A DNA stretch of 64,000 nucleotides, taken from NCBI GenBank assembly GCA_015680685.1, contig MNCI01035623.1:5532-69531 (forward strand), in the 5' to 3' direction. Position numbers and translations under genes: made by a program. Under the pieces are notes generated by a model that did no database searches, had not been told where the DNA came from, and saw nothing but the letters and a program-made list of their open reading frames with translations. Each line of letters begins with the position of its first letter. Within the stretch, counting starts at the first letter, position 1. Positions 1-9,823 of the stretch are shown piece by piece. The DNA is from Gnetum montanum. Lineage: Eukaryota > Streptophyta > Gnetopsida > Gnetales > Gnetaceae.

Positions 1-193
1 TAAATAATCACACCGTTTGCATCTTCCCCGAACCTGTTTCCAGTTACACCCTTCCTCTCATACTCGCCAGCCTTCCTTTTATGTAAATAGAGCAACACCT
101 GAGTAGTCATGGATGAACGTTGTTCTTGCTTCTACCAATCCGGTGTTTCGCATTCTTTGTCGACGTTTTTTGGGTAAGCCCTCTAACCGTCAA

Positions 194-207
194 CAAAGAG
201 GGGCCAT
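194..207 (+). promoter_or_regulatory. Polypurine tract of E0
   Basis: The purine run AAAGAGGGGCCA lies directly before the LTR start TGAAACAC. The same tract sits directly before the 3' LTR of E1 at 22811-22825. It primes plus-strand DNA synthesis in LTR retroelements. Confidence 0.85.
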
Positions 208-284
208 TGAAACACTGTGAAAATTACGGGTCGACCTCAGGCGGAGATTTGTAATTTGAGCGAGAACGCGCCTCGAATTTGTTC

Positions 285-524
285 AAGGACAAGTTTACGC
301 TCCATCACGCACGGCAGCGTAATGAGCGTAATAGGCTCCAAGACAGTTAAAGACGAATTTGGCTAAGGACAAGTTTACGCTCTATCACGCACGGCAGCGT
401 GATGAGCGTAATAGGCTCCGAGACAGTTAAAGGCGAATTTGTCTAAGGACAAGTTTACGCTCCATCACGTACGGCAGCGTAATGAGCGTAATAAGCTCCA
501 GGACAGTTAAAAGCAAANAACGAG
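285..524 (+). repeat. Tandem array, 3 x 80 bp, in the E0 LTR U3
   Basis: Units start at 285, 365 and 445, each with AAGGACAAGTTTACGCTC. The units differ by a few bases, mostly C/T. The array lies 100-340 bp upstream of the TATA box, where plant LTRs commonly carry enhancer repeats. That role is an inference. The third unit degrades near the N at 518. Confidence 0.9.
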
Positions 525-621
525 CGTGTTGTGCATAGTCGCAGTTCGACTTAAAAGAATCGCGTTAGCAGGATCCGCAACATTCGGGCCCACATCATCA
601 GGATTGCACATGTCGCGGCCT

Positions 622-629
622 ATAAATAT
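622..629 (+). promoter_or_regulatory. TATA box of the E0 LTR
   Basis: TATAAATA in a GC-rich setting, following the 80-bp array. Transcription would start about 30 bp downstream, near 655, giving a U3 of about 450 bp. The box is intact, unlike the one in the E3 LTR. Confidence 0.75.
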
Positions 630-1444
630 ACAAGAGGAGGGAGATTTGGAGAGAGTTGGCCAGTTGACAAGTTAACGAATCAGAGCACTAGAGCATTTAT
701 CGCTTTTTTTGTTGGCAGCAGATCAAGAGGATAAGAGCATTTTCTGAGCAAGGGAACACTTATCGCCTTGAACAGAGAAACAAGAGCAACCTTTTGGTAA
801 TCGCTGCAAACACGATCCTTTAGCAGAAACAGAACGCAGCACGCCTGAGTCCTAACAGCAGATCTACCTGAAGCAAAGAAGTAGAACGGGAATTGCGGAA
901 TCGTCTCGCCCAGTTAGCAGGTTCTATCGTTCAAAAGATCGATAGACTTCAGAGCTTGACCATTCCTGAACCTAAGCTTTGGGCCTACAAGGTAGATCAG
1001 ACTTCTGTCCAGACAGTTTTCTTGTTGTTTTGTGCTCATTTTGTATCCAGTTGTTGGGGGTTTTCTCCCATTGTAACGTAATATATACGCAAGTATACAT
1101 CTGATCCAGCATTGAAACATAGATCTTTGATCTTTGCTACATCCACTTTTTTTTTCTCTCTCTCCCGATTAGCATCTTTTCGGCATTTTAGTGTTATCTT
1201 CGTAGCGATCCATCTACGTCGTTATCTCCCCGTTTTACGATCTCTCGCACCAAAATCACGTCACGCAAAAATCCGTAATCGTCACCGCTTTTACTGACCC
1301 GTAAGTCCCTGTCTGATCGACAAGACCGTTCAGGGCACCGCGGATTCATTTTTCCAGCTTAGTCCTCACGCGGATCCATGGTTAAAGCTATGTACACGGA
1401 ATTTCGGTCAGTATTTCCAGCTGTCGACGTTTTCCGTCGTTACA

Positions 1445-2104
1445 GTATGCACTCTGCTAGTGTAAGCGTGTTAAACTCCTTACAATCAATTTTATAACAC
1501 GACTGGGTTTACTCCCTTTTTGTCTCTAGGTGTGCATGCATGGAGATATTTACCAGATGAGTACCAAAATTAGGTAGACCAAGAGCCTACATAATAGCTT
1601 CTCCGAAGTAGGACACCCGAATATCCTTTATTCTCATAGTGGCTTCTTTCCCTCTACCATTCTAGAAGAGATATGTCTCTCCCATGTACCACTTCCACTA
1701 GAAGTGATGATTAACCACATGGGAGAGTATTGTAACTATGTTTTGACTTTTGATGGTGCATTTTCCAAGAATGGACCAAAGTTTAGTTCTTAGAGAACTA
1801 AGCGTTGGACATCAATAGGCTTGATCATGTCAAGGTAGGCTTGTGTCAATGTGACCTTACATCTTGGTATGGGCTTTGGTGCCTCTACTCTTTGGGATTA
1901 TTTAGTCATAGCCTCTTCCTTAGGAATTTGTTAAATAGATTCCACTTTGGGCCCCTCTCAAAGAGTTCCCATCATGTGAGTTTTTTTTGCTTGCTCCTGA
2001 GTTGTTCTCTTCCAAATCGTGGTCATTTGTCTATTGGTTTTGATGGTTCTCCTTCCTACAATTATTTTGGTCTTAGCATCATCTATGATAACAACATGAC
2101 CAAG
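1445..2104 (-). pseudogene. ORF3 fragment of A5
   Basis: Aligns with 6330-6950 of A4. On the minus strand it begins near 2102 with a frame starting MLILGHVVIIDDAKTK; the equivalent frame in A4 (about 40275) reads MLIYGSIMIADGKQIK. It runs into a region with many stops and ends where E0 is inserted. Function unknown; see the A4 ORF3 entry for the better-preserved downstream half. The 101-codon plus-strand frame at 1805 is a shadow. Confidence 0.6.
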
Positions 2105-3440
2105 AATTAGCATTTAATGTGTAACTTAAAACAATTGGGATATCTTATCTCTTTGTGAAAGTTACACTTGGCTAAGTTGTGATCATGGTTGATTTAATCA
2201 TTTCAATTATTATTTTATTCTTATTTTATTATTAATAATTAATTTTATGTTTACCACAGTTTGTTAGGATAGTTAAACTCTCAAACATTGATGGTTTAAT
2301 GTTATTTTATGCATTAACCCTTTGGGGGAGTTAGAAAAATTTTGAAAACTTTTCATCAAAAACCTTAAGGTTTGTGGCCTCCACAACTAAGAGCTTACCT
2401 CTAGTAGCTACAGGATCAAAGAACAGAGTGACTTGGACAAACGGTATGAAAGTTATGGTTTCTAGAAGGTTTTGGGATTTGAAAAATTACAAAAAATTTC
2501 CCTCTCATTTTGAAGAAAATGACAAAAAAAAAATCTTAAAGTGTTAGGTGGTATTTATAGGATTTTTGCACTACATCTACTAGGCTTAGTTGATGGGGCC
2601 TAGTCAATGTAGTTGTTAACCATCATTGACTTTGTCAAAAATACTAGAAAACAAGGAGTTTTTGAATGAAATTTGGATTAAATGAAAGCCCAAAAAGCCA
2701 AGAACATGATGAAAATATTAGAAGTGGGTTTTAGAATTTAGGAAATGGAGAAATGATTAGAGAATGAGATTTCATGAAGAAGAATGCTTTAAGGAGCACA
2801 TAGTTGGATGCATGATGGAGCGCATGAAATATTTAATTGTAGCAACATCTAAAGGTGGGGAGATTAACTAACCAAACCATAAGATATGCAAGTGGGTCAT
2901 CCCCATAGTGGCACATGCCCTTTTTGCCCTTGCATAACCACAACTAAGAAGTCCATGGACCCCATAGTTGATTAATGGTTACAAAAATTTAAGAACCAAA
3001 CCCAGAGAATCTATTTAGAAATTTCAACACATCAAACTAAGAAATTGGATGAAAACATAGATAATCAACAATGAGGTAAGGTATGGAAGCATTGATGGAT
3101 GATGAAAAGAGTGGAATGAAGTTCTTGATCTTTGTCACATGAAGTCCCTTATGGAATTCCTGGTTAAATGACCTCATAGAGTCCAACCTTAGTCTAGACC
3201 AAAACCAACCAATTTTAGTACCTTCACATCACCACTCTAGGACCAACCCATCCCCTAAAGACACAAGAATGACTCCATAGACAACTAGAATTCCTTATTT
3301 GAGAAGAAAAGAGAAGAAATAAGTGAGAAAGGGCCTTATTTAGAGGGGACCTTTAGGCATGGGTAACATGTCTTTCTAGTCCCATAACTAGTGCTTATAG
3401 TCTATTTATTTTATCTAAGAGGTGTGTTTTGAATTTCCAT
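2105..3440 (-). other. LTR-like non-coding segment of A5, between integrase region and ORF3
   Basis: No coding frame. Aligns over its whole length with 40276-41720 in A4. It looks like an LTR read on the minus strand: it has a TATA-type box (complement of TATTTATA at 2552-2559), U3-like GGCCT...TCAATG motifs beside it (2590-2615) as in the true A4 LTR (49500-49560), and an edge TGTGTAAC giving a CA terminus. It is followed by ORF3 in both copies, so it belongs to the element and could serve as an internal promoter. It could also be an old solo LTR carried by the ancestor. Confidence 0.5.
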
Positions 3441-4386
3441 TGATGAGTGGCAAGGTACCCATACACCCAACCATATAAATCATAAAGCGTTCATGCATGA
3501 ATTGGTCTAATTCTATGGACTTCATCATTTTTAGTGCACTAGCCCTTTAGGAAGTAAATCTACACTTAAGGTCAATCGTTGTCCTCCCAATTACACTTGT
3601 GATGTTTGTGGGTATGGTTAAGTGTAACTGAGGCATATGATTTTGATCATTTTGTATTTTATATTGCAACTGCTTGAAATGTAGATAAAAAAGGAGTTCA
3701 ATTAACTAATCTAAATGACTAATTAACTAATCATTTAACTAATCCTAACATAAGCATCTATTCCCACTTTTTGTACATGTCTTAAACTCATGTATCCACT
3801 ACTAGGTGATGAAATGCTATACTATTGGGCATACCAAGAAATAACATTGCTAGGGTTACCAAGTGAATACGTGTTATGCTTGAAGTAGTCATACTTATGT
3901 ATTTAATCTATCTAGCTTAATAATCTCATTAACTCAATTGCTGGAAAATAATTGTGAAATAATTAAGAATAATTAACAAATAATTGAAAACATTGAATGC
4001 ATAAATAAAATAGCTAATCTATCCAAAGTGTTACAAGGTTTATCAGAAAGCTCATATTTATTACTGCACACATTGTCATGCTCAAGAACAACAATGCTTA
4101 AATAAAGATCAGTACACTTAGTGACTCTTGTTGCGGTCACTCAGGGAAAAAATTTCTAACTTTAGAATGAAAAAAATGCAAGAGCTTCACTACTACTGAA
4201 ATCTAGAATCCCTATAAATGCAATGGATAGGTACATATTTATAAGTGATGGATAGTCACCACGTTGATGAGGCATCATTGATGCAGTTGAAATGCATCGA
4301 TGGGGCCTTGTGGATGAGGCCTTGTTGACATGGTCGACAACGTTGATGAGGGCTTGTCAACATAGCCAATGAATGATGACTCATCA
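3441..4386 (-). repeat. 3' LTR of A4 (946 bp)
   Basis: Aligns along its length with the 5' LTR at 48683-49587. Plus-strand edges are TGATGAG at 3441 and CTCATCA at 4386, so on the minus strand it starts TGATGAG and ends in CA. The TATA box is the complement of 4236-4243. Its preceding PPT marks it as the 3' copy. Confidence 0.88.
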
Positions 4387-4397
4387 TACCCCCATGA
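4387..4397 (-). promoter_or_regulatory. Polypurine tract of A4
   Basis: On the minus strand TCATGGGGGTA lies directly before the LTR start TGATGAG. The matching position beside the 5' LTR (49588 onward) belongs to A5 and has no purine run. Confidence 0.75.
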
Positions 4398-6009
4398 CTA
4401 AATGAAAACTTGTCCTTAAGTTATTTTACAAAATTAGAAAGATCTAGGATTATTGATTGACTTTTCTTTCAACAAAACAAACTTGATTGACTCGACAAAA
4501 AATAGAATGCCTAGGTGTAATGGATCAACACATTACAAAAATGGTGGTGTTTAGGACACAAAATTGAACACCATTTCAAAACTCATCAAAAATTTAACAA
4601 CACTTTCCTTGATGATGTGAAGCTTTTTGAAGAAGATAAAATGGTCTTAGGTAGTGGTGGTTCTTGAGGCTTTGAGGGACCATTACTAGCTTCACTCATT
4701 GGTGGTGGTTGAGGCTATGGTTGTCCTATTGCTACTGCAACTTCAGGTGGGAAGCAGAAAGCATCCAACAATGCTTTCATTTTCTCCTCATTACTTCTAG
4801 GATCATGCACCATCCATGTAGCTTCACCAATGTGGGTTTGAATGGGCACCTCACAAGGACATAGGATCATTGGAAATAACTCCAAACTTGAGAGCTTCAT
4901 TCTTGTAGGCACTGATTTTGATGGTAGAATTTTGTTGCAAGATACGTAGCTTCTTCATTGATAGATTTTGGTTCTCCATAGCCAATTTTCTAAATTTAGT
5001 ATTGACTCTAGCAAGCTACTCCTACTTTTGATGAATAAATTATTGCATGTAATCTATTTGAGCATCAACATTTTGTAGGCAATGATTTTCTGTGATCAGT
5101 GCCTCATTTTCTTAGCACATCTGATTCAAGTCCTTTTTAATTGAATGTGTTTTAGATTCTATCATAGACTCTTTAAATATGGCCATTACTGCTTCCTCCT
5201 TAGCCTTTTAAAATCATTTTTGAAGTTATCTAATAGCTTCATCTCTTGTCATTGTCAAGCTGAGGATTGTTTTCTTTGCAAGTTGGGCATGAAGTTCAAG
5301 AACCTCTACAGCCAAGCATTGATTTTGCTTTTGGCACATTTCTAGGTGCCCCTCCAAAATGATGCATTTTCTCCTTATATTTAGTATCTCCAACTAGGTT
5401 GTAGTGATGTTCTTCAGAAGATCAAAGATATCCAAAGTTGGTTATCTAGTTCTTACCAGATGTTCCAAAAGTTGTTCATGCTAGGCTGTAGTCAATTTCC
5501 TATTGACCATGCCTACAGAAATTTGCACATCTTGAAGTGTATATACATCTAGTACAGATGTCGTAGGTGCATTTAATGCTTTAGGTACATGGTCAGCTAC
5601 CACTTCTGCCACTGTCTCCTACCCTTAGTGTTGCATCACCAAGACAGTTTCCTCTTCATCTTTCTCCAACCTCACCAAGAAAGTGGTGGCATTCATAGAG
5701 ATTTTTGGGAATAGATGATGTGCTGCTAATGACATTGTCACCACTTGAGCATTGGGATCCAACCTCAAAGGTAGCTGCATTCTTTAGAAAAAGAAAATAG
5801 AACCATGTTTATCCATCTAACTAATTATTCAAGTTACCTCATTAAGGTGACTCATTGCTAGTTGGTATACAGATGTATCTATCCCACTCGTTCCTACCTA
5901 CTACTCTTGTTCACTTAAGAGTTGCTCTTAGATTTTTCAAAGATCCTCAAGGACTACACAGGCCTCCAGTGTTGTCTCCTAAGTTGGTGGTGGTGGTGGT
6001 AGTAGCTCC
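4398..6009 (-). other. 3' region of A4 downstream of ORF3
   Basis: Between ORF3 and the PPT. Several short minus-strand frames remain (for example 4715-4912, 65 codons, Met/Pro/Glu-rich), but stops break any long frame and I cannot assign them. The plus-strand frames at 5145-5345 and 5855-6046 look like shadows. Probably the C-terminal part of ORF3 plus its untranslated tail. There is no second copy in the window to test this. Confidence 0.45.
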
Positions 6010-6947
6010 TCATCTTGGATGGCTACTAGCATTTTTTCCTTCATAATCCTTCATAATTTCCACCCATGAGGCTAAGGGAGTATGCCTCAGAGTGTCATTT
6101 AAATAGCAAATAATACCTACCCTCTTGTAAAGTTTTCTTATAAGGCATGGAAAAGGCAAGGTTCTCCTTCCACATTCATTCTCAAAATATTTCTTGATCT
6201 TCAAATAAATTAGATGTGGAAGGTTAATAGGAAATTTCCCACTTAGAGCAGCACATGCATGAGTAGAGAAGGTAGTCACCATACTTGGCCTTATTGTTGG
6301 ATTGAGGTGATAGGCTATAATCTTGAAATAACTTTGCTCTACTGATGTGAGTGCACCATCCTTCTTATGGTCCATCTTGTAAAATTGTTGGGTCCACTTC
6401 CTTTTTGCCTTAGAGTTTCCTTTTGTTGATATTTTCGCCAGCTGTGTTCCAATGTCAAGCAACCCCAATGCCTATGAAATGGTCTCCACTAAGTAGGATA
6501 CTTAAAAATCCTTGATCTTTACAATAGACCTTGGCCTTCAATTTTTCTAGAATAGATAGGTCTCTCACATGTATCACTTCCTGCTGGTCATGATCATTGG
6601 CCACATGGGAGAGGTTTACAATTATGTTTTGACATCCTCTAGAGCTTTCTCCAAAAATGGCCTAAAGTTTATTTATTGAAGAACTAATATTTGGATCTCT
6701 TGGGACTTGATAATGTCTAGGTAGGCTTGGGTTTAGAGTTTGGATCTCTAGGTGCTTCTCCTTGTTGAGATTATTTTCTAGGCACTTCTTCTTTTGGAAT
6801 CTATCGAACAGATTCCACTTCAGGCTCCTCATGAAGAGGTCTCATTGCATGGGTCACCTCCTGTTATTCTTGGCCTTGTTCTTGTTGGCCCCTTCCAACT
6901 TTTGGTCATTTCTCCTTTGGTTATAAGGGTTTTCCTTCTTCTAGGTG
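6010..6947 (-). pseudogene. ORF3 of A4, putative plant-transposon-type protein
   Basis: Minus-strand coding remnant 3' of the integrase. The best frame is 6468-6010 (152 codons); upstream, 6620-6450 reads in another frame, so there is at least one frameshift. Features seen are YHLNPTIRPS, an Ala/Leu helix, FPINLPHLIYLKI and LPFPCLIRKLYKRVGI. That pattern (a helix ending in PIN-P, then a PCLI-RL motif) resembles the uncharacterised putative plant transposon protein domain common in plant retroelements; this is my family recognition, not a search. ORF3 is cut at 6952 by E2 and its first codons resume at 40232. No signal peptide or membrane segment is convincing, so I do not call it env. Confidence 0.55.
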
Positions 6948-6952
6948 CTTTT
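6948..6952. repeat. Target site duplication of E2, left copy
   Basis: CTTTT immediately left of the E2 LTR edge TGTAGC. It matches CTTTT at 40227-40231 on the other side of E2. The ORF3 sequence of A4 continues from one to the other, as judged by A5 at 2040-2080. Confidence 0.85.
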
Positions 6953-8093
6953 TGTAGCAACCGAAAATGTTGGTAGCTCGAAAACACAGAGGGGTTGGCA
7001 GGTGCAATAGTTTCGACCTTGTAACCATGGGAGGGCCATGCTAGGTGTGTGCAGATACGGGGCACCCTGAGTGGTCTGGTCGATTATACAGGGACTTAAT
7101 CAGCATCTATATAGCCTTTTGCAATATATGGTTTTGAAAATGGGGACAAAAATGCGAAGTAATGCTTGAAAGTAAATAAAGTAGAAAAAATAGTGCAAAA
7201 TGTAGTAAAGCAAAAAAAAAGTAAAATGTAGTTAGAAAAATGCACCACTTCAAAGTTACAAGATTGGTCTATCAAGGTGGATATAGTCGATTGCATAGCA
7301 TGGTGGAGTGTAGAGATCCTAAGAGCAACTAAGACATGTAGAGAAAAATAGGTTGTGTGCTTGGGCATGGCCTTGGGCACTGACAATGCGGGAATTCTAC
7401 AAAGATGGTAGAAAGGAAGATAGAAAAAAATGCTGGCTGAAAGAGCTAACGTTTTCTAGTGTTGAACAAAAAGCTTACAATGCTTGATGTTATAATGTGC
7501 ATGAAAGAGAACTTGAATGCCAGGGAGAGGAAAAGTCAAGGAATGAGGGAGAATTCCTCAGTTTTGAATGCTACTTGAAAAAAATTTTGAACCCTTTGAA
7601 TGCTGCTTGTCGGGGTATTTATAGGATCAAGGGCATGCGAAAGGGGAGGTTTGGATGCCACATGCCTTGGGCCTACATTGACTTGTCTATGTTGCACATG
7701 CCATACATGACCGTTGGACTTGCATGACTATTGTAATGTGAGCCTGCTATGCCACAACTATGTGCCTGCCACACCATAATTGCACCATCAACATCTCGAG
7801 ACATGTGCCAATGGTCTAATTAGGTGAAGTGCATTGATGTTGCACAACCACCCGCATGCCTTGCTGTGCTTTGTAGCGTAGCATGCTTAGCGTAGCATAG
7901 CACCTTGTCGTGCATTCCACTACATGTGTGTTGCATCCTTGCTATGCTATGCTACAGTATGTAGTGTAGCAACTAGCCTTAGTCACAAAAGCTTTACCAA
8001 TTTGCAAACTTTGCTTCCTGCGATGCAAGACTTGTGAACTTTCCTGATTTTGTCCTTTGAGCTACCTTTTGTCTCTTCCATTAGACTGGGCGT
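6953..8093 (-). repeat. 3' LTR of E2, truncated
   Basis: Aligns with 38569-39712 in the same orientation; by eye about one base in ten differs, mostly transitions. On the minus strand it ends TACA at 6953. The TATA box is the complement of 7616-7623. The U3 half matching 39713-40226 is missing; at about 8085-8110 the sequence changes to the E1 LTR. The short plus-strand frame at 7497 and minus-strand frames here are not genes. Confidence 0.88.
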
Positions 8094-9212
8094 ACACGTC
8101 AATTATTAGACGGCATGGAAACTACACTTTAGAGCAAGATCCTGTACAAAGCATCAACTCACAGGAATAGAGCAATTATTAGGTGTCATCATGGGCTCCA
8201 GAAAGATGAATCAGTGTGTACGCCCAGCGTATACACCCAGCATGTATAATGTGTATGCCCAGTGTATACGCTCAGCATGCACAATGTATACCAATTAAAG
8301 CTCTCCAGAATCATGTCAAAGGAAGGTCAACCATGCTGAACATCCATAGGTAGCATTCTCATGACATCCTAATTTAAATCCGAAGACCGAATGACTTCTT
8401 TTATTTTGGTCAAGTTTGTAAGTTGAGGTCATATGCCCAACGTGTATACATTGGCGTACAGCAGTATACGTTGGAATACAGCAGCATACACTGGCGTGCA
8501 GCACGCCATACACTTGTAAAATTTCATTCTTTCATACTCGATCAATGCGCCACATGTCACCTGACCCGAGAGTCCAGCACTCCATAGCCAATCATCCCCT
8601 CTCAGACCCGAGTCTAATGTCTAAACTTGTATAAAACCCCCAATTTTTCACTAGACCGGGGTGGGTAACTTTAAAGCAAACAGGAGACAAATGCAAAAGA
8701 ACCAGAGACACTAAGAAACTAGAGCAAAAACCATGTACGCTGGACCTTAGCCCTGCACGCTAAGCATATAGCCTTCACACTGTGCCTACAGGTCAAACGA
8801 GCACACCATCATCCCTCCACACCCATCGGAGCTCTTCGTCTGCCCTGTGTTAGATCCAGAACTGTGTTCAGATCGGTGCATTGTAACTTCTATTCTGCAA
8901 TAATATTGCCACATTTCTTTTGCTAAGATTTGTTACAGTTTTTCATTTATTATTGTATGCTTATTGTTTACGTTCCTGTACATCTATGCTCCGTTCGACA
9001 TTAGTTACACCGTTTACGTATAACCCAGCATACAGTATAACGGTGTACGTTCGGGGAAATCCTTGTTTGATCAGCATGCAAACCATTCAAGGTACTCTAT
9101 CTTCATTAATTTCAGCTCATCCTCAAGTGAAGGTAGGGTCTTCTGTGCTTGTCCAGGGATCTCCTGATTTCTATTTCATTCTAGCCAGAGATCAACGATT
9201 CTGGATGGTACA
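8094..9212 (+). repeat. 5' LTR of E1, 5'-truncated
   Basis: Aligns with 23190-24284; differences are mostly C/T and G/A, about one in ten by eye. Ends GGTACA at 9212, just before the PBS. U3 carries repeated GTATACGCCCAGC-type words (8215-8290, 8430-8510). The 109-codon frame at 8920-9249 lies in R-U5 and has no protein-like features. The left edge is approximate because a deletion fuses it to the E2 LTR. Confidence 0.87.
8630..8636 (+). promoter_or_regulatory. TATA box of the E1 5' LTR
   Basis: TATAAAA in the context CTTGTATAAAACCCCC, identical in the 3' LTR at 23703-23709. Both copies are intact despite general decay. Confidence 0.75.
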
Positions 9213-9217
9213 GAAAA

Positions 9218-9236
9218 TGGCGCTAGAAGAAGGCCC
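9218..9236 (+). promoter_or_regulatory. Primer binding site of E1
   Basis: TGGCGCTAGAAGAAGGCCC, five bases after the LTR end. E3 has the decayed form TAGCACTAGAGGGAGGCC at 52528-52545, and E2 TGGTTCTAGAAGGAAAGCC (minus strand, 38562-38544). It should pair with the 3' end of a host tRNA; which tRNA is not certain from the window alone. Confidence 0.75.
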
Positions 9237-9344
9237 ACAAACTATTTAAACTTACTTTGATCTTAGACCCTGATCTTCCTAGATTCACATCGCATCAACA
9301 CCAAACCCATCTCTGAAATTCCTGGATCTGCACCCCGTTCTATA

Positions 9345-9785
9345 GAATTCTAGTGTCTACGCTATACGCTATAGACTCTGTCTATACACTGATCAGTATA
9401 CCTGTACATTGTAGACTCTATTTCTACGCTGCTCAGTATACCTGTACGTTGTACACTATAGACTCTGTCTATACGCTGCTCAGTATACCTATATGTTGTA
9501 CGCTATAGACTCTGTCTCTACATTGCCCAGTATACCTGTACGCTGTAGACTCTCCCTATGCTGCTCAGTAGACATGTACGCTATATGTTGTAGACTCTGT
9601 CTATACGCTGCTCAGTATACCTGTATGCTATACGCTGTAGACTCTATCTATGCTGCTCAGTATACCTATACACTGTTCTGTCTACACATTTTAATGTATA
9701 CCTGTACGCTGTCTCTATACGCTGGTTGTTGGATCCTATACACTGAGATCTAGTCCACACGCTATATGCTATGAACTTAGGTGTA
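9345..9785 (+). repeat. Degenerate tandem repeat in the E1 leader
   Basis: Words such as GCTCAGTATACCTGTACGCT and GTAGACTCTGTCTATACGCT alternate. CAGTATACC recurs at 9394, 9434, 9481, 9528, 9613 and near 9657, with spacings of about 36-49 bp. The vocabulary (GTATAC, TACGCT) is the same as in the U3 of this element's LTR. The 86-codon frame at 9493 is a translation of the repeat. Confidence 0.8.
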
Positions 9786-9823
9786 TGCTCTGATAAGTAT
9801 ACCAATTTCATATCCCTTCTACT

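Larger units (their letters stand above)
1..1444 (+). mobile_element. E0: 3' end of a Tat-lineage LTR retrotransposon
   Basis: The internal tail (1-207), polypurine tract and complete 3' LTR of a plus-strand element whose body lies left of the window. The tail at about 126-207 aligns with the tail of E1 (about 22740-22825), including the shared stretch ending in the PPT. The right flank from 1445 aligns with ORF3 of the Athila-like copy at 6330-6435, so E0 is inserted in A5. The first right-flank bases, GTATG (1445-1449), are the expected target duplication; the partner copy is outside the window. CpG dinucleotides are much commoner here than in the other elements, which suggests E0 is the youngest. 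Confidence 0.88.
208..1444 (+). repeat. 3' LTR of E0 (1237 bp)
   Basis: Starts TGAAACAC after the PPT and ends TTACA at 1444. The terminal part (about 1310-1444) aligns with the last 150 bp of the E3 LTR (52380-52522) and the E2 LTR (in reverse), through a shared core around GGGCACC and the final bases. The U3 body is unlike those LTRs: it holds three 80-bp tandem units and a TATA box at 622. The short reading frames inside it are not genes. Position 518 is an N, an unresolved base. Confidence 0.85.

Noticed and set aside
1445-1535. Leader and PBS of E0 (LTR as a 5' copy)
   Set aside because: A PPT lies directly before the LTR at 194-207 and no PBS follows; 1445 onward aligns with ORF3 of A4.
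6010-6468. env-like glycoprotein of the Athila-like element
   Set aside because: Position fits an env-like ORF, but I see no signal peptide or transmembrane segment, and the motifs fit an uncharacterised plant transposon domain better.
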